Shown in pieces: positions 1 to 7,400 of a stretch of 25,565 bases of DNA (position 1 is its first letter; each line of letters starts with the position of its first letter). The position numbers and the translations under genes are program-made. The stretch is from the NCBI GenBank assembly GCA_018378255.1, contig JAGZXV010000062.1, positions 1 to 25,565 on the forward strand, written 5' to 3'. Source of the stretch: Clostridiaceae bacterium. GTDB lineage: Bacteria; Bacillota; Clostridia; Lachnospirales; Lachnospiraceae. A model generated the notes under the pieces. The model saw nothing but the letters and a program-made list of their open reading frames with translations, ran no database searches and had not been told where the DNA came from.

Positions 1-1579
1 GGTGTGCGATAACAAGTACAGTCTTATCCTTTATCAGCCTTGACAAAGCAGCCTGTATCAATGTTTCGTTTTCCACATCAAGGCTTGCCGTTGCTTCATC
101 AAGTAAGATGATGGGGGAATTTTTGAGAAAAGCGCGGGCGATTGAAATACGCTGCCGTTCACCGCCAGACAGCTCGCAGCCGTTTTCACCAATCATACTG
201 TTGTAACCGTCCGGGAGCTTTACCGCAAATTTATCACAATTTGCCAGTTTCGCCGCCGCAATCACTTCTTCGTCGGTCGCGTCCTTTCTGCCTATTCTGA
301 TATTCTCCATGATTGTGTTGTTAAACAGCGTCACGTCTTGAAATACGATAGAATACAGCGACAATAATGTTTCCGGTTCTATTTTCGATATATCCATACC
401 GCCGACCGTAATTTTGCCTTTATTTATATCCCAAAACCGCGCAGCAAGGCGTGACACCGTAGTTTTACCGCCGCCGGACGGCCCGACTAAGGCGGTAACT
501 TCTCCCTGTTTTGCCGTAAAGGACACGTCTTTCAATACGGTTTCCCCGGTATTATAAGCAAATCCTACATGGTCGAACACAATATCATAGCCTTTATTTG
601 TTACCTCGTTGCTGCCTGTCTGGATAGGCTGGTCAAGGATTTCGTTCATGCGGTTTATGTTCGTTTTGGTGGAAATTACCGCGGCAAGATTTTGCAATGC
701 ACCCTCAAGCGGGGCATACAGCCTTGAAGCCACAAGCAAAAACATAAAGAACAGCGGAATAGTAATCTCCCCGCGAATGAGCAGCGCGGAACCCACAAGG
801 GCAACCGTGGCAATTCCAAACTTTAATACCAACGTCGAGGAAACAACAAAGAGGGCAGTCCCAAACTCCGAAATGATGTGCCGTTTTTCCACAGCATCAA
901 TTTTTTTGCCAAGCCCTTTGAGATAATTTTCTTCCGCGTTATTCGCCTTTAAGTCTTGTAAACTTTCGATGCACTCCTGCACACCGCTTTCCAACGCAAC
1001 ATTTGCCGCTACGGATTTTCGGGTGAAATATTCTTGTATGCGGGCCGAGAAAAACGTGATCGCAAATGCAATGGGCAACACCCAAACAGCCGCAAGAGCC
1101 ATACACCAATCGTAAGCAAACAAGCAAATCGCAATCAGCGTTGTTGAAATAAGAGAACCTGCCAAACCGGGTACATAATGAGAAAATGCCGTTTCAAGAG
1201 TGGCGCAGTCACCCATTATGGAATTTGTCAAATCGGCAAGGTCTTTTTTCCCAAAGAAAGACAAGGGAATTTTGCGGAGCTGCTCCGCTAACGAAATGCG
1301 TCTTACCCCGCTTTCCACATAAGTCGCTAAATAGGTGGCGTTATACTGAAACCAAGTTACAACAAAGATAAGGGCAAGGCAGACCAAAGCGCCAACCCCA
1401 TAGAAAGCAATGCGGCTTCCATTTACGCTCCCCTTCATGGTATCGATGACAAAGTAATAGAGTAGCCCAACAGGAAGCATAAAGGATATATCCTGTGCAA
1501 CACAAGCAATACAGCCTTTTATCAAATCGACAGCCCCCTGTCTTGATAACGCAAAGCGTCTTTGCAATGTCTTAATCAT
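1..1579 (-). CDS. ABC exporter half-transporter (TMD-NBD), C-terminus beyond window
   Basis: This is the second of two adjacent ABC exporter subunits and probably forms a heterodimer with the product of the gene just upstream. Translating the minus strand from the ATG at 1579 gives a protein starting MIKTLQRRFALSRQGAV, with hydrophobic membrane segments over roughly residues 15-300. An ATPase domain follows: Walker A (ALVGPSGGGKTT, near 470-510 on the DNA), signature LSGGERQR (near 130-180), Walker B ILLDEATASLD and the H-loop histidine in VIAH, where the window ends. About 526 codons are visible, so only some 50 C-terminal residues are missing. Its ATG overlaps the upstream gene's stop (ATGA, 1576-1579), which implies translational coupling. 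The family includes multidrug and peptide exporters as well as YbtP/YbtQ-like siderophore importers; the substrate cannot be read from sequence. The partner TetR regulator argues for drug efflux. Family assignment is secure. Confidence 0.93.
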   Translation of the reverse strand, partial: MIKTLQRRFALSRQGAVDLIKGCIACVAQDISFMLPVGLLYYFVIDTMKGSVNGSRIAFYGVGALVCLALIFVVTWFQYNATYLATYVESGVRRISLAEQLRKIPLSFFGKKDLADLTNSIMGDCATLETAFSHYVPGLAGSLISTTLIAICLFAYDWCMALAAVWVLPIAFAITFFSARIQEYFTRKSVAANVALESGVQECIESLQDLKANNAEENYLKGLGKKIDAVEKRHIISEFGTALFVVSSTLVLKFGIATVALVGSALLIRGEITIPLFFMFLLVASRLYAPLEGALQNLAAVISTKTNINRMNEILDQPIQTGSNEVTNKGYDIVFDHVGFAYNTGETVLKDVSFTAKQGEVTALVGPSGGGKTTVSRLAARFWDINKGKITVGGMDISKIEPETLLSLYSIVFQDVTLFNNTIMENIRIGRKDATDEEVIAAAKLANCDKFAVKLPDGYNSMIGENGCELSGGERQRISIARAFLKNSPIILLDEATASLDVENETLIQAALSRLIKDKTVLVIAH

Positions 1580-3351
1580 GCGTTTACCCCCTTTGCAATT
1601 TTCCATTCTGCCGCTTCGGAATAATTCCTCCACATTTTTGTAAATATGCCGTTTTTCTCTATCAACTTGCTATGTGTGCCGCTTTCGGCAATCTCACCGT
1701 CTTGCAGTACATAAATGTAATCCGCGTCTATGACTGACGACAGCCTGTGTGCAATCATAATAACCGTTTTTCCCTTTGAGAGAGCGGATAAAGCCTGTTG
1801 TATGCGTACCTCATTGTCGGGGTCGGCAAACGCTGTCGCTTCATCAAGAATTAAGATAGGCGCATTTTTCAAAATCGCGCGGGCAATCGCTATTCTTTGC
1901 TGTTCGCCGCCGGACAGGTACACGCCGCTTGTGCCGACAACCGTATCCATGCCATTCGGTAATTTTTCAATAATATCCAAGCATTGTGCAGCTTCCAGAG
2001 CATGGGCGATTTCTTCGCGTGTGGCATTCGGTTTTGCCATACGCACGTTTTCCAAAATAGATGCTTTGATAAGGCGGCTATTTTGAAATACAAAAGATAC
2101 CTTATTCATCAATGTTTCTTTCGGAATGTCGCGTAAGTCGATGTTGCCGATCAGTATGCGTCCTTTTTGCGGATCAAAAAATCTTGTCACAATATTTGCA
2201 AGGGTTGTTTTGCCGCCGCCGGACGCGCCTACCAGCGCTACCACCTGCCCCGGTTCGATCCGTAATGACACATCATTTAATGCGTTTTTCTTATCGTCAT
2301 AACTGTAACTGATGTGTTCCAAGGTGATCCCATTGTCATTCGGCACATTGTTCACTTGACTTTCAGATAACGGTTTTTCATTCAGCACCTCATCGATCCT
2401 GTTCAATGCGTCATCTACAATCATTGCATCCTCAGTCATAAACATAATTTTTGTGAGTGTCGTACCAATGACAGGAGTAATCACAATGTAAAAGATAAGG
2501 TTCAGCAGCAATTCATTCGTTACGCCGCTCCTTGTAAAAAGAATCCCCCCGGCAATCAAAAACGCGAACACACCATTGATTGCAGTCGTATAAAACATCA
2601 TGGGCAGACGCAGTCCCTTTGTGTATGTAATCACCCATTTTTCATAATTGTCGATTGCGTCTTTGAAGCGTTTGAAAGAAAAGATTGTCTGCCCGAAAGT
2701 CTTTACTACGGGTACACCCCTTACATACTCAACGGCTTCATTTGACATATCAGAAAGTGAGTTTTGGTACTGTTCCATTCTCTGCGCCATGTCTTTTCCG
2801 GTCATTTTCATCATAATGAGAAAACCAAGCACAACGGGAACAAGGCTCAAAAGCCCTAACCGCCAATCAAACGCAAGCAGTAAAACGAGCAGTCCAATGG
2901 GCGTTGCAATCGCCCCCGCTTTGTCGGGCAGCCTGTGTGCAAGATACGTTTCCGTAGCAGCGCTGGAACTGTTGACGATGCGCCGCAGCTTCCCGCTTCC
3001 ATACTTTTCTGTCACTCCAAGAGGCAGGGCTGTAATATGACGCATAAGCGTTTTTCGGATATTGGCGGCAACTCGAAACGCGCTTATGTGGGAACACATC
3101 AGACCTGCGATATAGATGACAATAGAGAGTACCGCAAACAATACGGCAGACCAGCCGTATCCTGTGACATTCTCCGCCTGTGAGAAGTCCGGGGACACTT
3201 CCAGTATGTCGTGAACGATACGCCATATATACCAAAATGGCACAAGAGCCAACAGCGCACTCATGACTGACAGTATCCATGAAAGATAGGTCAATATCTT
3301 ATGCCCTCCGGCATAATCCATCAACCGTGATAAGTTAGACTTTTTTTTCAT
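1576..3351 (-). CDS. ABC exporter half-transporter (TMD-NBD), 591 aa
   Basis: This is a full-length half-size ABC exporter: six hydrophobic membrane segments in about residues 20-310, then an ATPase domain. Walker A GASGGGKT is at 375-382, the Q-loop in VFQN near 423, signature LSGGE at 479-483, Walker B ILILDE with the catalytic Glu near 504, and the H-loop His at 535. The D-loop reads FADP rather than the common SALD. I chose the start at 3351 (MKKKSNLSR) because AAGGAGG lies 9 nt upstream; an in-frame ATG at 3486 would add 45 residues and overlap the TetR gene without a Shine-Dalgarno. The following gene overlaps by 4 nt, so the two subunits are probably made in equal amounts. The 110-bp gap to the TetR gene has a weak promoter candidate (TTGCGG, 17 nt, TATCAT on the minus strand) with a repeated TATGATAAA at 3379-3387 and 3394-3402. 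The substrate is unknown; drug efflux is inferred from the TetR neighbour. Confidence 0.95.
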   Translation of the reverse strand: MKKKSNLSRLMDYAGGHKILTYLSWILSVMSALLALVPFWYIWRIVHDILEVSPDFSQAENVTGYGWSAVLFAVLSIVIYIAGLMCSHISAFRVAANIRKTLMRHITALPLGVTEKYGSGKLRRIVNSSSAATETYLAHRLPDKAGAIATPIGLLVLLLAFDWRLGLLSLVPVVLGFLIMMKMTGKDMAQRMEQYQNSLSDMSNEAVEYVRGVPVVKTFGQTIFSFKRFKDAIDNYEKWVITYTKGLRLPMMFYTTAINGVFAFLIAGGILFTRSGVTNELLLNLIFYIVITPVIGTTLTKIMFMTEDAMIVDDALNRIDEVLNEKPLSESQVNNVPNDNGITLEHISYSYDDKKNALNDVSLRIEPGQVVALVGASGGGKTTLANIVTRFFDPQKGRILIGNIDLRDIPKETLMNKVSFVFQNSRLIKASILENVRMAKPNATREEIAHALEAAQCLDIIEKLPNGMDTVVGTSGVYLSGGEQQRIAIARAILKNAPILILDEATAFADPDNEVRIQQALSALSKGKTVIMIAHRLSSVIDADYIYVLQDGEIAESGTHSKLIEKNGIFTKMWRNYSEAAEWKIAKGVNA

Positions 3352-3461
3352 TGAAAAAAACCTCCTTAATTTTTTGTGTATGATAAAAGGGCTTATGATA
3401 AACCGCAAATATCCAATTCGATAGTTAGCATTAACTAACTCATGTGTAAAAATTATAGGGC

Positions 3462-4079
3462 TTATTGCCCCATAATTTTCATCCATCCGGCGGTGTAAAA
3501 AGTTCTCATTTCTTTTAGATAATGCTTTGCTTCTTCAATCGGCATTTCATGTATAATCAATTCAAAAAAAGTGTTGAACATTCCTGTAATCAAGATATGC
3601 TCTAACCGTTTATCAATCGAGGGAACCGGTCTACCTAATCTTTCAAGCACCTTGAAATAGTCGTGTGTTGCATTTGTTTCTATTTCAACCATTTCGTCAA
3701 TCAACTTTGAAAAGCGCGTTCCCTCGGAACAGCAAAGAATGAGCTTAAATTCATTCAAATGATCATAGGCGTACAAGAGCATTTCATACATACACTCGCC
3801 GGAAGTAGTGGTAAGATTGTCTGGCTGTTCCTCTGGTGGAATTTCTGCAAATTCTCTTTGCGCCTTGCAAAAGCAATCCAACAAAAAGCTGTAATGTTCA
3901 CCTACCAGTGCTTCAAATAAATCTTCCTTGCTGTCATAGTAGCCATAGAACGCGCCCGTTGTCACACCCGCCGTTTTAACAATATTCCGCAAGGACGCAG
4001 ATTTGAAACCTTTTTCAAGAAATTCCTGCATGGCGGCTGAAAGAATTAGATGTAGAGTTGTCTGGTCCGCTTCGCTCAT
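3462..4079 (-). CDS. TetR/AcrR-family transcriptional regulator, 205 aa
   Basis: The N-terminal ~55 residues form the TetR helix-turn-helix: FLEKGFKSASLRNIVKTAGV then TTGAFYGYYDSKEDLFEAL is the standard pattern, with the recognition helix in TTGAFYGYY. The remaining ~150 residues are the variable helical ligand and dimer domain. I start it at 4079 (MSEADQTT) because AAGGAG sits 8 nt upstream; an in-frame ATG at 4097 lies inside the candidate operator and has no ribosome site. It is the first gene of a minus-strand unit followed by two ABC exporter genes, and it is divergent from the small-protein/MATE unit. That is the usual layout of a ligand-released repressor of efflux genes. A 17-bp palindrome directly downstream of its -10 box suggests autorepression. 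The ligand is unknown. Confidence 0.95.
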   Translation of the reverse strand: MSEADQTTLHLILSAAMQEFLEKGFKSASLRNIVKTAGVTTGAFYGYYDSKEDLFEALVGEHYSFLLDCFCKAQREFAEIPPEEQPDNLTTTSGECMYEMLLYAYDHLNEFKLILCCSEGTRFSKLIDEMVEIETNATHDYFKVLERLGRPVPSIDKRLEHILITGMFNTFFELIIHEMPIEEAKHYLKEMRTFYTAGWMKIMGQ

Positions 4080-4095
4080 TATATCATCTCCTTCC

Positions 4096-4125
4096 ATATA
4101 ACGCCGTTATATATCACCGTTATAT
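4096..4125. promoter_or_regulatory. Candidate TetR operator: palindrome plus extra half-site
   Basis: A perfect palindrome ATATAACG-C-CGTTATAT occupies 4096-4112, and a further copy of its half-site CCGTTATAT lies at 4117-4125, 13 bp from the first copy (4104-4112). The second half-site touches the -10 box of the TetR promoter and the full palindrome lies in the transcribed leader, ideal for blocking initiation. TetR-family operators are typically palindromes of 15-30 bp. Binding by this particular TetR is inferred from position. Confidence 0.65.
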
Positions 4126-4152
4126 GATACGGCAAGTCAAGAAGTTTGTCAA
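4124..4152 (-). promoter_or_regulatory. Promoter of the TetR-ABC-ABC unit
   Basis: On the minus strand TTGACA (4147-4152, a perfect -35) is followed after exactly 17 bp by TATCAT (4124-4129, five of six matches to TATAAT). Transcription would start near 4117, inside the repeated CCGTTATAT elements, about 40 nt before the TetR start codon. Confidence 0.7.
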
Positions 4153-4294
4153 TATCCCTATCAAAAATTTTATGAATCTCGTAAATTCCTGTAATCTCCG
4201 TTCTGTGTTCCAGCCGCTCCTTGACGGCGGCGTGAAAATATTGTCTGCGACATCGAAATTAAAAGGTAAATATACTTTTTGTTAAAAATGTCCT

Positions 4295-4323
4295 TTGCAA
4301 ATTTGTATGAAATCCAGTATAAT
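4295..4323 (+). promoter_or_regulatory. Promoter of the small protein/MATE unit
   Basis: TTGCAA (4295-4300, four of six) is followed after 17 bp by a perfect TATAAT (4318-4323). The predicted start near 4330 places the hairpin at 4332-4377 at the extreme 5' end of the transcript. Confidence 0.6.
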
Positions 4324-4331
4324 AAATCCAT

Positions 4332-4390
4332 AACGAGTGGCACACATGCGTAAATCCAGTTGCGTGTGTCACTCGTTTTATATTTTTTAG
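4332..4390 (+). promoter_or_regulatory. 5'-terminal hairpin with U-rich tail, candidate attenuator 1
   Basis: AACGAGTGGCACAC (4332-4345) pairs with GTGTGTCACTCGTT (4364-4377) with one G-U pair, and GC/GC extend the stem inward around the apical sequence GCGTAAATCCAG (4348-4359). TTTTATATTTTTT follows, so the structure should act as an intrinsic terminator. It lies between a good promoter and the 79-residue gene, so transcription must pass it to reach that gene. The same 12-nt apical sequence recurs in the hairpin at 4667-4714. Confidence 0.65.
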
Positions 4391-4408
4391 GAATGGAGGG
4401 ACAGTGGT

Positions 4409-4648
4409 ATGAAACGGGTAAAAGCCGCCTGCATTTGTCAGACACTTCATTTTATGCTGAAGGAAGATGTTGGTCATGACTATGCTATGCAACAAGTAAA
4501 AGAAGAAGTTGCTCAGTATCAGAAATCCTTGGAGCACAAGCATACCCAGTATAAAATCGTTGAGCAGACAGAACAGTCGGATGGTTCTATCATAGTTAAA
4601 GTAATCAAGCAATACAATTCCAGCCCGGTCGGTGATTATTTGGGATAA
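4409..4648 (+). CDS. Small conserved-looking protein of unknown function, 79 aa
   Basis: GGAGGG lies 8 nt before the ATG. The product is a soluble, charged 79-residue protein with no signal peptide or membrane segment. It begins MKRVKAACICQTLHF, has a lysine/glutamine-rich predicted helix in the middle (about residues 25-45) and ends in an alternating pattern IIVKVIKQYN that looks like a beta strand, followed by SPVGDYLG. I do not recognise a named domain. From memory, similar 75-85-residue proteins occur beside MATE pumps in Clostridia; that recollection was not checked. It is bracketed by two hairpins carrying the same apical sequence and precedes the pump gene in the same direction, so a role in controlling the pump (for example as an RNA-binding or sensing protein) is possible but is inference only. 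Confidence 0.8.
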   Translation: MKRVKAACICQTLHFMLKEDVGHDYAMQQVKEEVAQYQKSLEHKHTQYKIVEQTEQSDGSIIVKVIKQYNSSPVGDYLG

Positions 4649-4666
4649 AAAATTAAATATAAGACA

Positions 4667-4722
4667 AGCGTGTAGCCCTGCGGCGTAAATCCAGCCAACA
4701 CAGGTTTACACGCTATTTTTTT
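4667..4722 (+). promoter_or_regulatory. Hairpin with U-tract before MATE gene, candidate attenuator 2
   Basis: AGCGTGTA (4667-4674) pairs with TACACGCT (4707-4714) and CCTG (4677-4680) with CAGG (4701-4704); TATTTTTTT follows, which makes an intrinsic terminator. Inside the loop, GGC and GCC can pair around GTAAATCCA. The 12-nt stretch GCGTAAATCCAG (4683-4694) is identical to the one in the hairpin at 4332-4377. It stands about 20 nt before the MATE Shine-Dalgarno, so it would stop transcription into the pump unless bypassed. Confidence 0.65.
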
Positions 4723-4742
4723 GTAAAAGGAGGATGATTCCA

Positions 4743-6146
4743 ATGGATAAAGAATCAAATCAGCTCTTAGGGTGCGAACCCATAGGCAAGCTAATGCAAA
4801 AATATGCGGTTCCCTGCATTATCTCCCTGCTTGTGGGTGCGCTTTATAACATCGTTGACCAGATATTCATTGCAAACGCAGCTTATTTAGGTTCCTACGG
4901 CAATGCGGCAAACACCGTAGTGTTTCCGCTGACGGTTGTTGCTTTGGCTCTCGCTGTAATGATTGGCGATGGCTGCTGTGCGTTTGTCAGCATTCAGCTA
5001 GGCAGGAACGAAACTGCAAATGCCAAGAAAAGCGTGGGCAACGCAGTTGTTATGGTTGTTGCAATCAGCCTGATTCTGACCGCCCTATATCTCGTTTTTG
5101 CCGACGGCATTATTGCCATGTTCGGTGGCACAGTGAATGCCGACACCTTTCATCATTCACAGGTATACTTCTTTTATATCACCATCGGAATTCCTTTTTA
5201 TATGTTTGGCCAAGCCATGAATCCCATCATTCGTGCGGATGGGAACCCTAAATTCGCTATGATTTCTACGCTGGCTGGGGCGGTCTTAAACATCATTCTT
5301 GACCCCATTTTTATTTTTACATTCCGCTGGGGCATGATGGGCGCAGCGATTGCCACCGTATTAGGGCAAGCCGTTACTGCTATTCTTGCTGTGTGGTATC
5401 TGCTTAATATGAAAATTATCAGGCCGCAAAAAAAGGATTACAGGCTGTGCGGCAGCATTTGCGGCAGGACGCTGGTGCTTGGCATTACCAGCTTTCTATC
5501 CCAGTTAAGCCTTGTAGCGGCTATGGCGGCTATCAATAATATGATTCGCAAATACAGCGTATTGGATGTTGTATTTGGGCAAGAGCAATACGCACAGATC
5601 CCAATGGCGGTAGTGGGCATCGTCATGAAATTTTTTCAGATTGTCATTTCTATCGTGGTAGGTATGGCGGCAGGCTGCATTCCCATCGTGGGATTTAACA
5701 TGGGCGCCGGACACAAGCTGCGTGTGAAAGAATTGTTCACCAAACTTTTGACGGCGGAGGCATTGGTGGGCGCTATTGCGCTGGCTATGGTGGAATTTTT
5801 CCCCCACCAGTTAATTGCTATTTTCGGCGCTGCAAATGAAAGTATATATTACACAGATTTTGCCGTCAGAGCCTTTCGTATTTATCTCTGCATGATGATT
5901 TTTGCTTGTATCAACAAAGCGTGCTTTATCTATTTGCAGGCAATGGGCAAGGCGCTGGAATCCACATTGCTCTCTATGGTGCGCGAGGTAGTGTTTGGCG
6001 TAGGCTTCGCACTCCTGCTCCCGCTTTTCTTTGGATTGGATGGTGTATTGTATTCCATGCCGTTGTCGGATTTACTCACATTTGTTGTGGCTGCAATTTT
6101 GATTCGCAGCATCTATAAAGAACTGAATGGAGGAAAAATAATATGA
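4743..6146 (+). CDS. MATE-family multidrug efflux pump, 467 aa
   Basis: The protein has about twelve hydrophobic segments and the length usual for MATE exporters (440-480 residues). The start of the first domain, KYAVPCIISLLVGALYNIVD, followed by QIFIAN, is the canonical first membrane helix of the DinF/NorM-like MATE branch, and the same PxxIxxLxxxLYxxxD pattern is echoed weakly in the second half. These pumps exchange Na+ or H+ for cationic drugs across the inner membrane. I start it at 4743 (MDKESNQLLG) since AAAGGAGG is 9 nt upstream; the ATG at 4734 abuts that site. It follows a terminator-like hairpin and its stop codon overlaps the start of the kinase-like gene (ATGA at 6143-6146), so the two are translationally coupled. 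Substrate unknown. Confidence 0.95.
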   Translation: MDKESNQLLGCEPIGKLMQKYAVPCIISLLVGALYNIVDQIFIANAAYLGSYGNAANTVVFPLTVVALALAVMIGDGCCAFVSIQLGRNETANAKKSVGNAVVMVVAISLILTALYLVFADGIIAMFGGTVNADTFHHSQVYFFYITIGIPFYMFGQAMNPIIRADGNPKFAMISTLAGAVLNIILDPIFIFTFRWGMMGAAIATVLGQAVTAILAVWYLLNMKIIRPQKKDYRLCGSICGRTLVLGITSFLSQLSLVAAMAAINNMIRKYSVLDVVFGQEQYAQIPMAVVGIVMKFFQIVISIVVGMAAGCIPIVGFNMGAGHKLRVKELFTKLLTAEALVGAIALAMVEFFPHQLIAIFGAANESIYYTDFAVRAFRIYLCMMIFACINKACFIYLQAMGKALESTLLSMVREVVFGVGFALLLPLFFGLDGVLYSMPLSDLLTFVVAAILIRSIYKELNGGKII

Positions 6147-6721
6147 AAAACAGAATCATTACCATCAGCCGGGAATTCGGCAGCGGTGGGCGCACGATTG
6201 GAAAAGAAGTGGCTGACATGTTGGGAATTCCTTGCTATGACAGCGAGTTGATTCATCAGATCGCACAGGAAAGTGGTTTTGCAGATAGCTATGTAAAAGA
6301 TACCAGCGAGGACGCAAAAGTGACAGTCATGGGGTTTGCGCTTACGCCGCGTACTTTTGGAAAGACCAATGATGACTACTTATGGGAGGTTCAGGAAAAA
6401 GTGATTTCGGAGTTAGCCGAAAAGGGTCCCTGTGTGATTGTAGGACGCTGTGCGGATTACATTTTGCGGGAAAAGGCAGACTGCCTGACAGTTTTCATCC
6501 ATGCAAATATGAACTACCGCGCCAAGCGTATTGTCGAAATTTATGGTGAACGAGCGGAATCCCCTGAACATCGGTTGAAAGAAAAAGACAAACGCCGTGC
6601 AGCATATCATCGGTTTTATACCGATATGAAGTGGGGCTATGCACAGAACTATCATATTTCACTGGATAGCGGGATACTGGGTATTGAAAAGTGTGTTGAT
6701 ATTCTTCAAAAACTATTTTAA
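6143..6721 (+). CDS. Cytidylate kinase-like P-loop protein, 192 aa
   Basis: The opening IITISREFGSGGRTIGKEVA and the following LGIPCYDSELI match the cytidylate-kinase-like family (Pfam Cytidylate_kin2). The P-loop reads GSGGRTIG, with Arg where a classical Walker A has Lys; to my knowledge this is usual in the family. GPCVIVGRCADYIL and the basic helix RLKEKDKRRAAYHRFYTD are the expected middle and lid-like regions. Function is not established for most members: many are annotated as CMP kinases by similarity, but a housekeeping cmk would not normally be coupled to a drug pump. GGAGG lies 9 nt before the start, inside the MATE gene's 3' end. The tight coupling suggests phosphorylation of a small molecule connected with the pump, which is inference. 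Confidence 0.85.
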   Translation: MKNRIITISREFGSGGRTIGKEVADMLGIPCYDSELIHQIAQESGFADSYVKDTSEDAKVTVMGFALTPRTFGKTNDDYLWEVQEKVISELAEKGPCVIVGRCADYILREKADCLTVFIHANMNYRAKRIVEIYGERAESPEHRLKEKDKRRAAYHRFYTDMKWGYAQNYHISLDSGILGIEKCVDILQKLF

Positions 6722-6737
6722 GAATACATAATCAATA

Positions 6738-6793
6738 ATTCCACATGGATTCCTAATGAATTCCACAGTATTTCCAATGTCAGGGTGCATAAT
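6738..6793 (+). promoter_or_regulatory. Four 11-bp direct repeats and -10 box, candidate activator site
   Basis: ATTCC occurs at 6738, 6749 and 6760, and TTTCC at 6771: four elements with an exact 11-bp period, the units reading ATTCCACATGG, ATTCCTAATGA, ATTCCACAGTA and TTTCCAATGTC. A CATAAT box follows at 6788-6793. The expected -35 position (about 6765-6770) shows no consensus, so the promoter is probably activator dependent. OmpR/PhoB-type regulators bind direct repeats spaced about one helical turn apart, and such a regulator is encoded 0.7 kb downstream. Confidence 0.55.
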
Positions 6794-6838
6794 AAAGACA
6801 CTGCAAAGAGCAGAATAATTTGAAAGCAGGTAAAGAAT

Positions 6839-7345
6839 ATGAAAACAAAACTTAGGATGGCAACCGTAGCATTAACAGCACTTACCATCGCGGCTTCTGT
6901 CGGTACAACGGCATTCGCCGCAGAACCCACTGCTTCCTACGGCTATCTGACTGGGCAGCAAAACAACGCCGGCCGACATGCACAGTTTGAAGAAGCCGCA
7001 GGCTTTACGTCAGACGCAGATCGGGAGGCCTTTTTTGAGGCACAGGGAATCGGTGGCGATGGCCCTTACAGCACGGCACAGCATATAGATGCCGAGGAAC
7101 TTGTAAAGGCTGGCATTATCGACCAGTCAACAGCGGATAAAATCACAACCGCCGCTGCCCAAAAGCATGTTGATCTTCATGCCAAGTATGCCAGCAAGTC
7201 CGATATGACACCGGAAGAACTTCATACCTTTTATGAGAGTTTCAAGTCAGACGGTTTTGATGGCGATTCGGTCAGCGAACTTCTGAATAACGGAGTTATT
7301 ACACAGGAACAGGCTGATGCAATCAACGGGTATCTTTCCAGATAG
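6839..7345 (+). CDS. Secreted small protein with helical repeats, 168 aa
   Basis: Residues 1-28 form a clear signal peptide: basic start MKTKLR, hydrophobic core and cleavage after AFA in TTAFAAEP. No lipobox, LPXTG or membrane anchor is seen, so the mature ~140 residues should be released or held by the wall non-covalently. The mature part is acidic and helical. A pattern ELxxxGxIxQxxADxI occurs twice (about 90-105, ELVKAGIIDQSTADKI; about 148-163, ELLNNGVITQEQADAI), reminiscent of the small DUF2680-type secreted proteins of Firmicutes, though I cannot confirm that family. The ribosome site is modest (AGCAGG, then 9 nt). It lies directly upstream of a two-component system and behind a repeat array suited to an OmpR-type regulator, so it may be the system's main target or a partner of its sensor. 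Confidence 0.85.
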   Translation: MKTKLRMATVALTALTIAASVGTTAFAAEPTASYGYLTGQQNNAGRHAQFEEAAGFTSDADREAFFEAQGIGGDGPYSTAQHIDAEELVKAGIIDQSTADKITTAAAQKHVDLHAKYASKSDMTPEELHTFYESFKSDGFDGDSVSELLNNGVITQEQADAINGYLSR

Positions 7346-7356
7346 CCAATAAGCAT

Positions 7357-7392
7357 AACAGACCGGTGCAGCATTGGCCGCGCCGGTCTGTT
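7357..7392 (+). terminator. Hairpin after the secreted protein gene
   Basis: AACAGACCGG (7357-7366) and CCGGTCTGTT (7383-7392) are perfect 10-bp arms with a 16-nt loop, placed 12 bp after the stop codon. No U-run follows, so it may act as a weak terminator or a 3' RNA-stabilising hairpin that separates the secreted protein from the regulator genes. Confidence 0.5.
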
Positions 7393-7400
7393 GTCGCATA

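Noticed and set aside
3422..3437. Small hairpin TAGTTA-GCAT-TAACTA between TetR and ABC genes
   Set aside because: Short AT stem without a U-run; too weak to call a terminator or operator.
4259..4612. 117-codon minus-strand frame across the small-protein gene
   Set aside because: It overlaps the hairpin, the promoter and the better-supported 79-residue gene, and its hydrophobic translation arises from AT-rich DNA.
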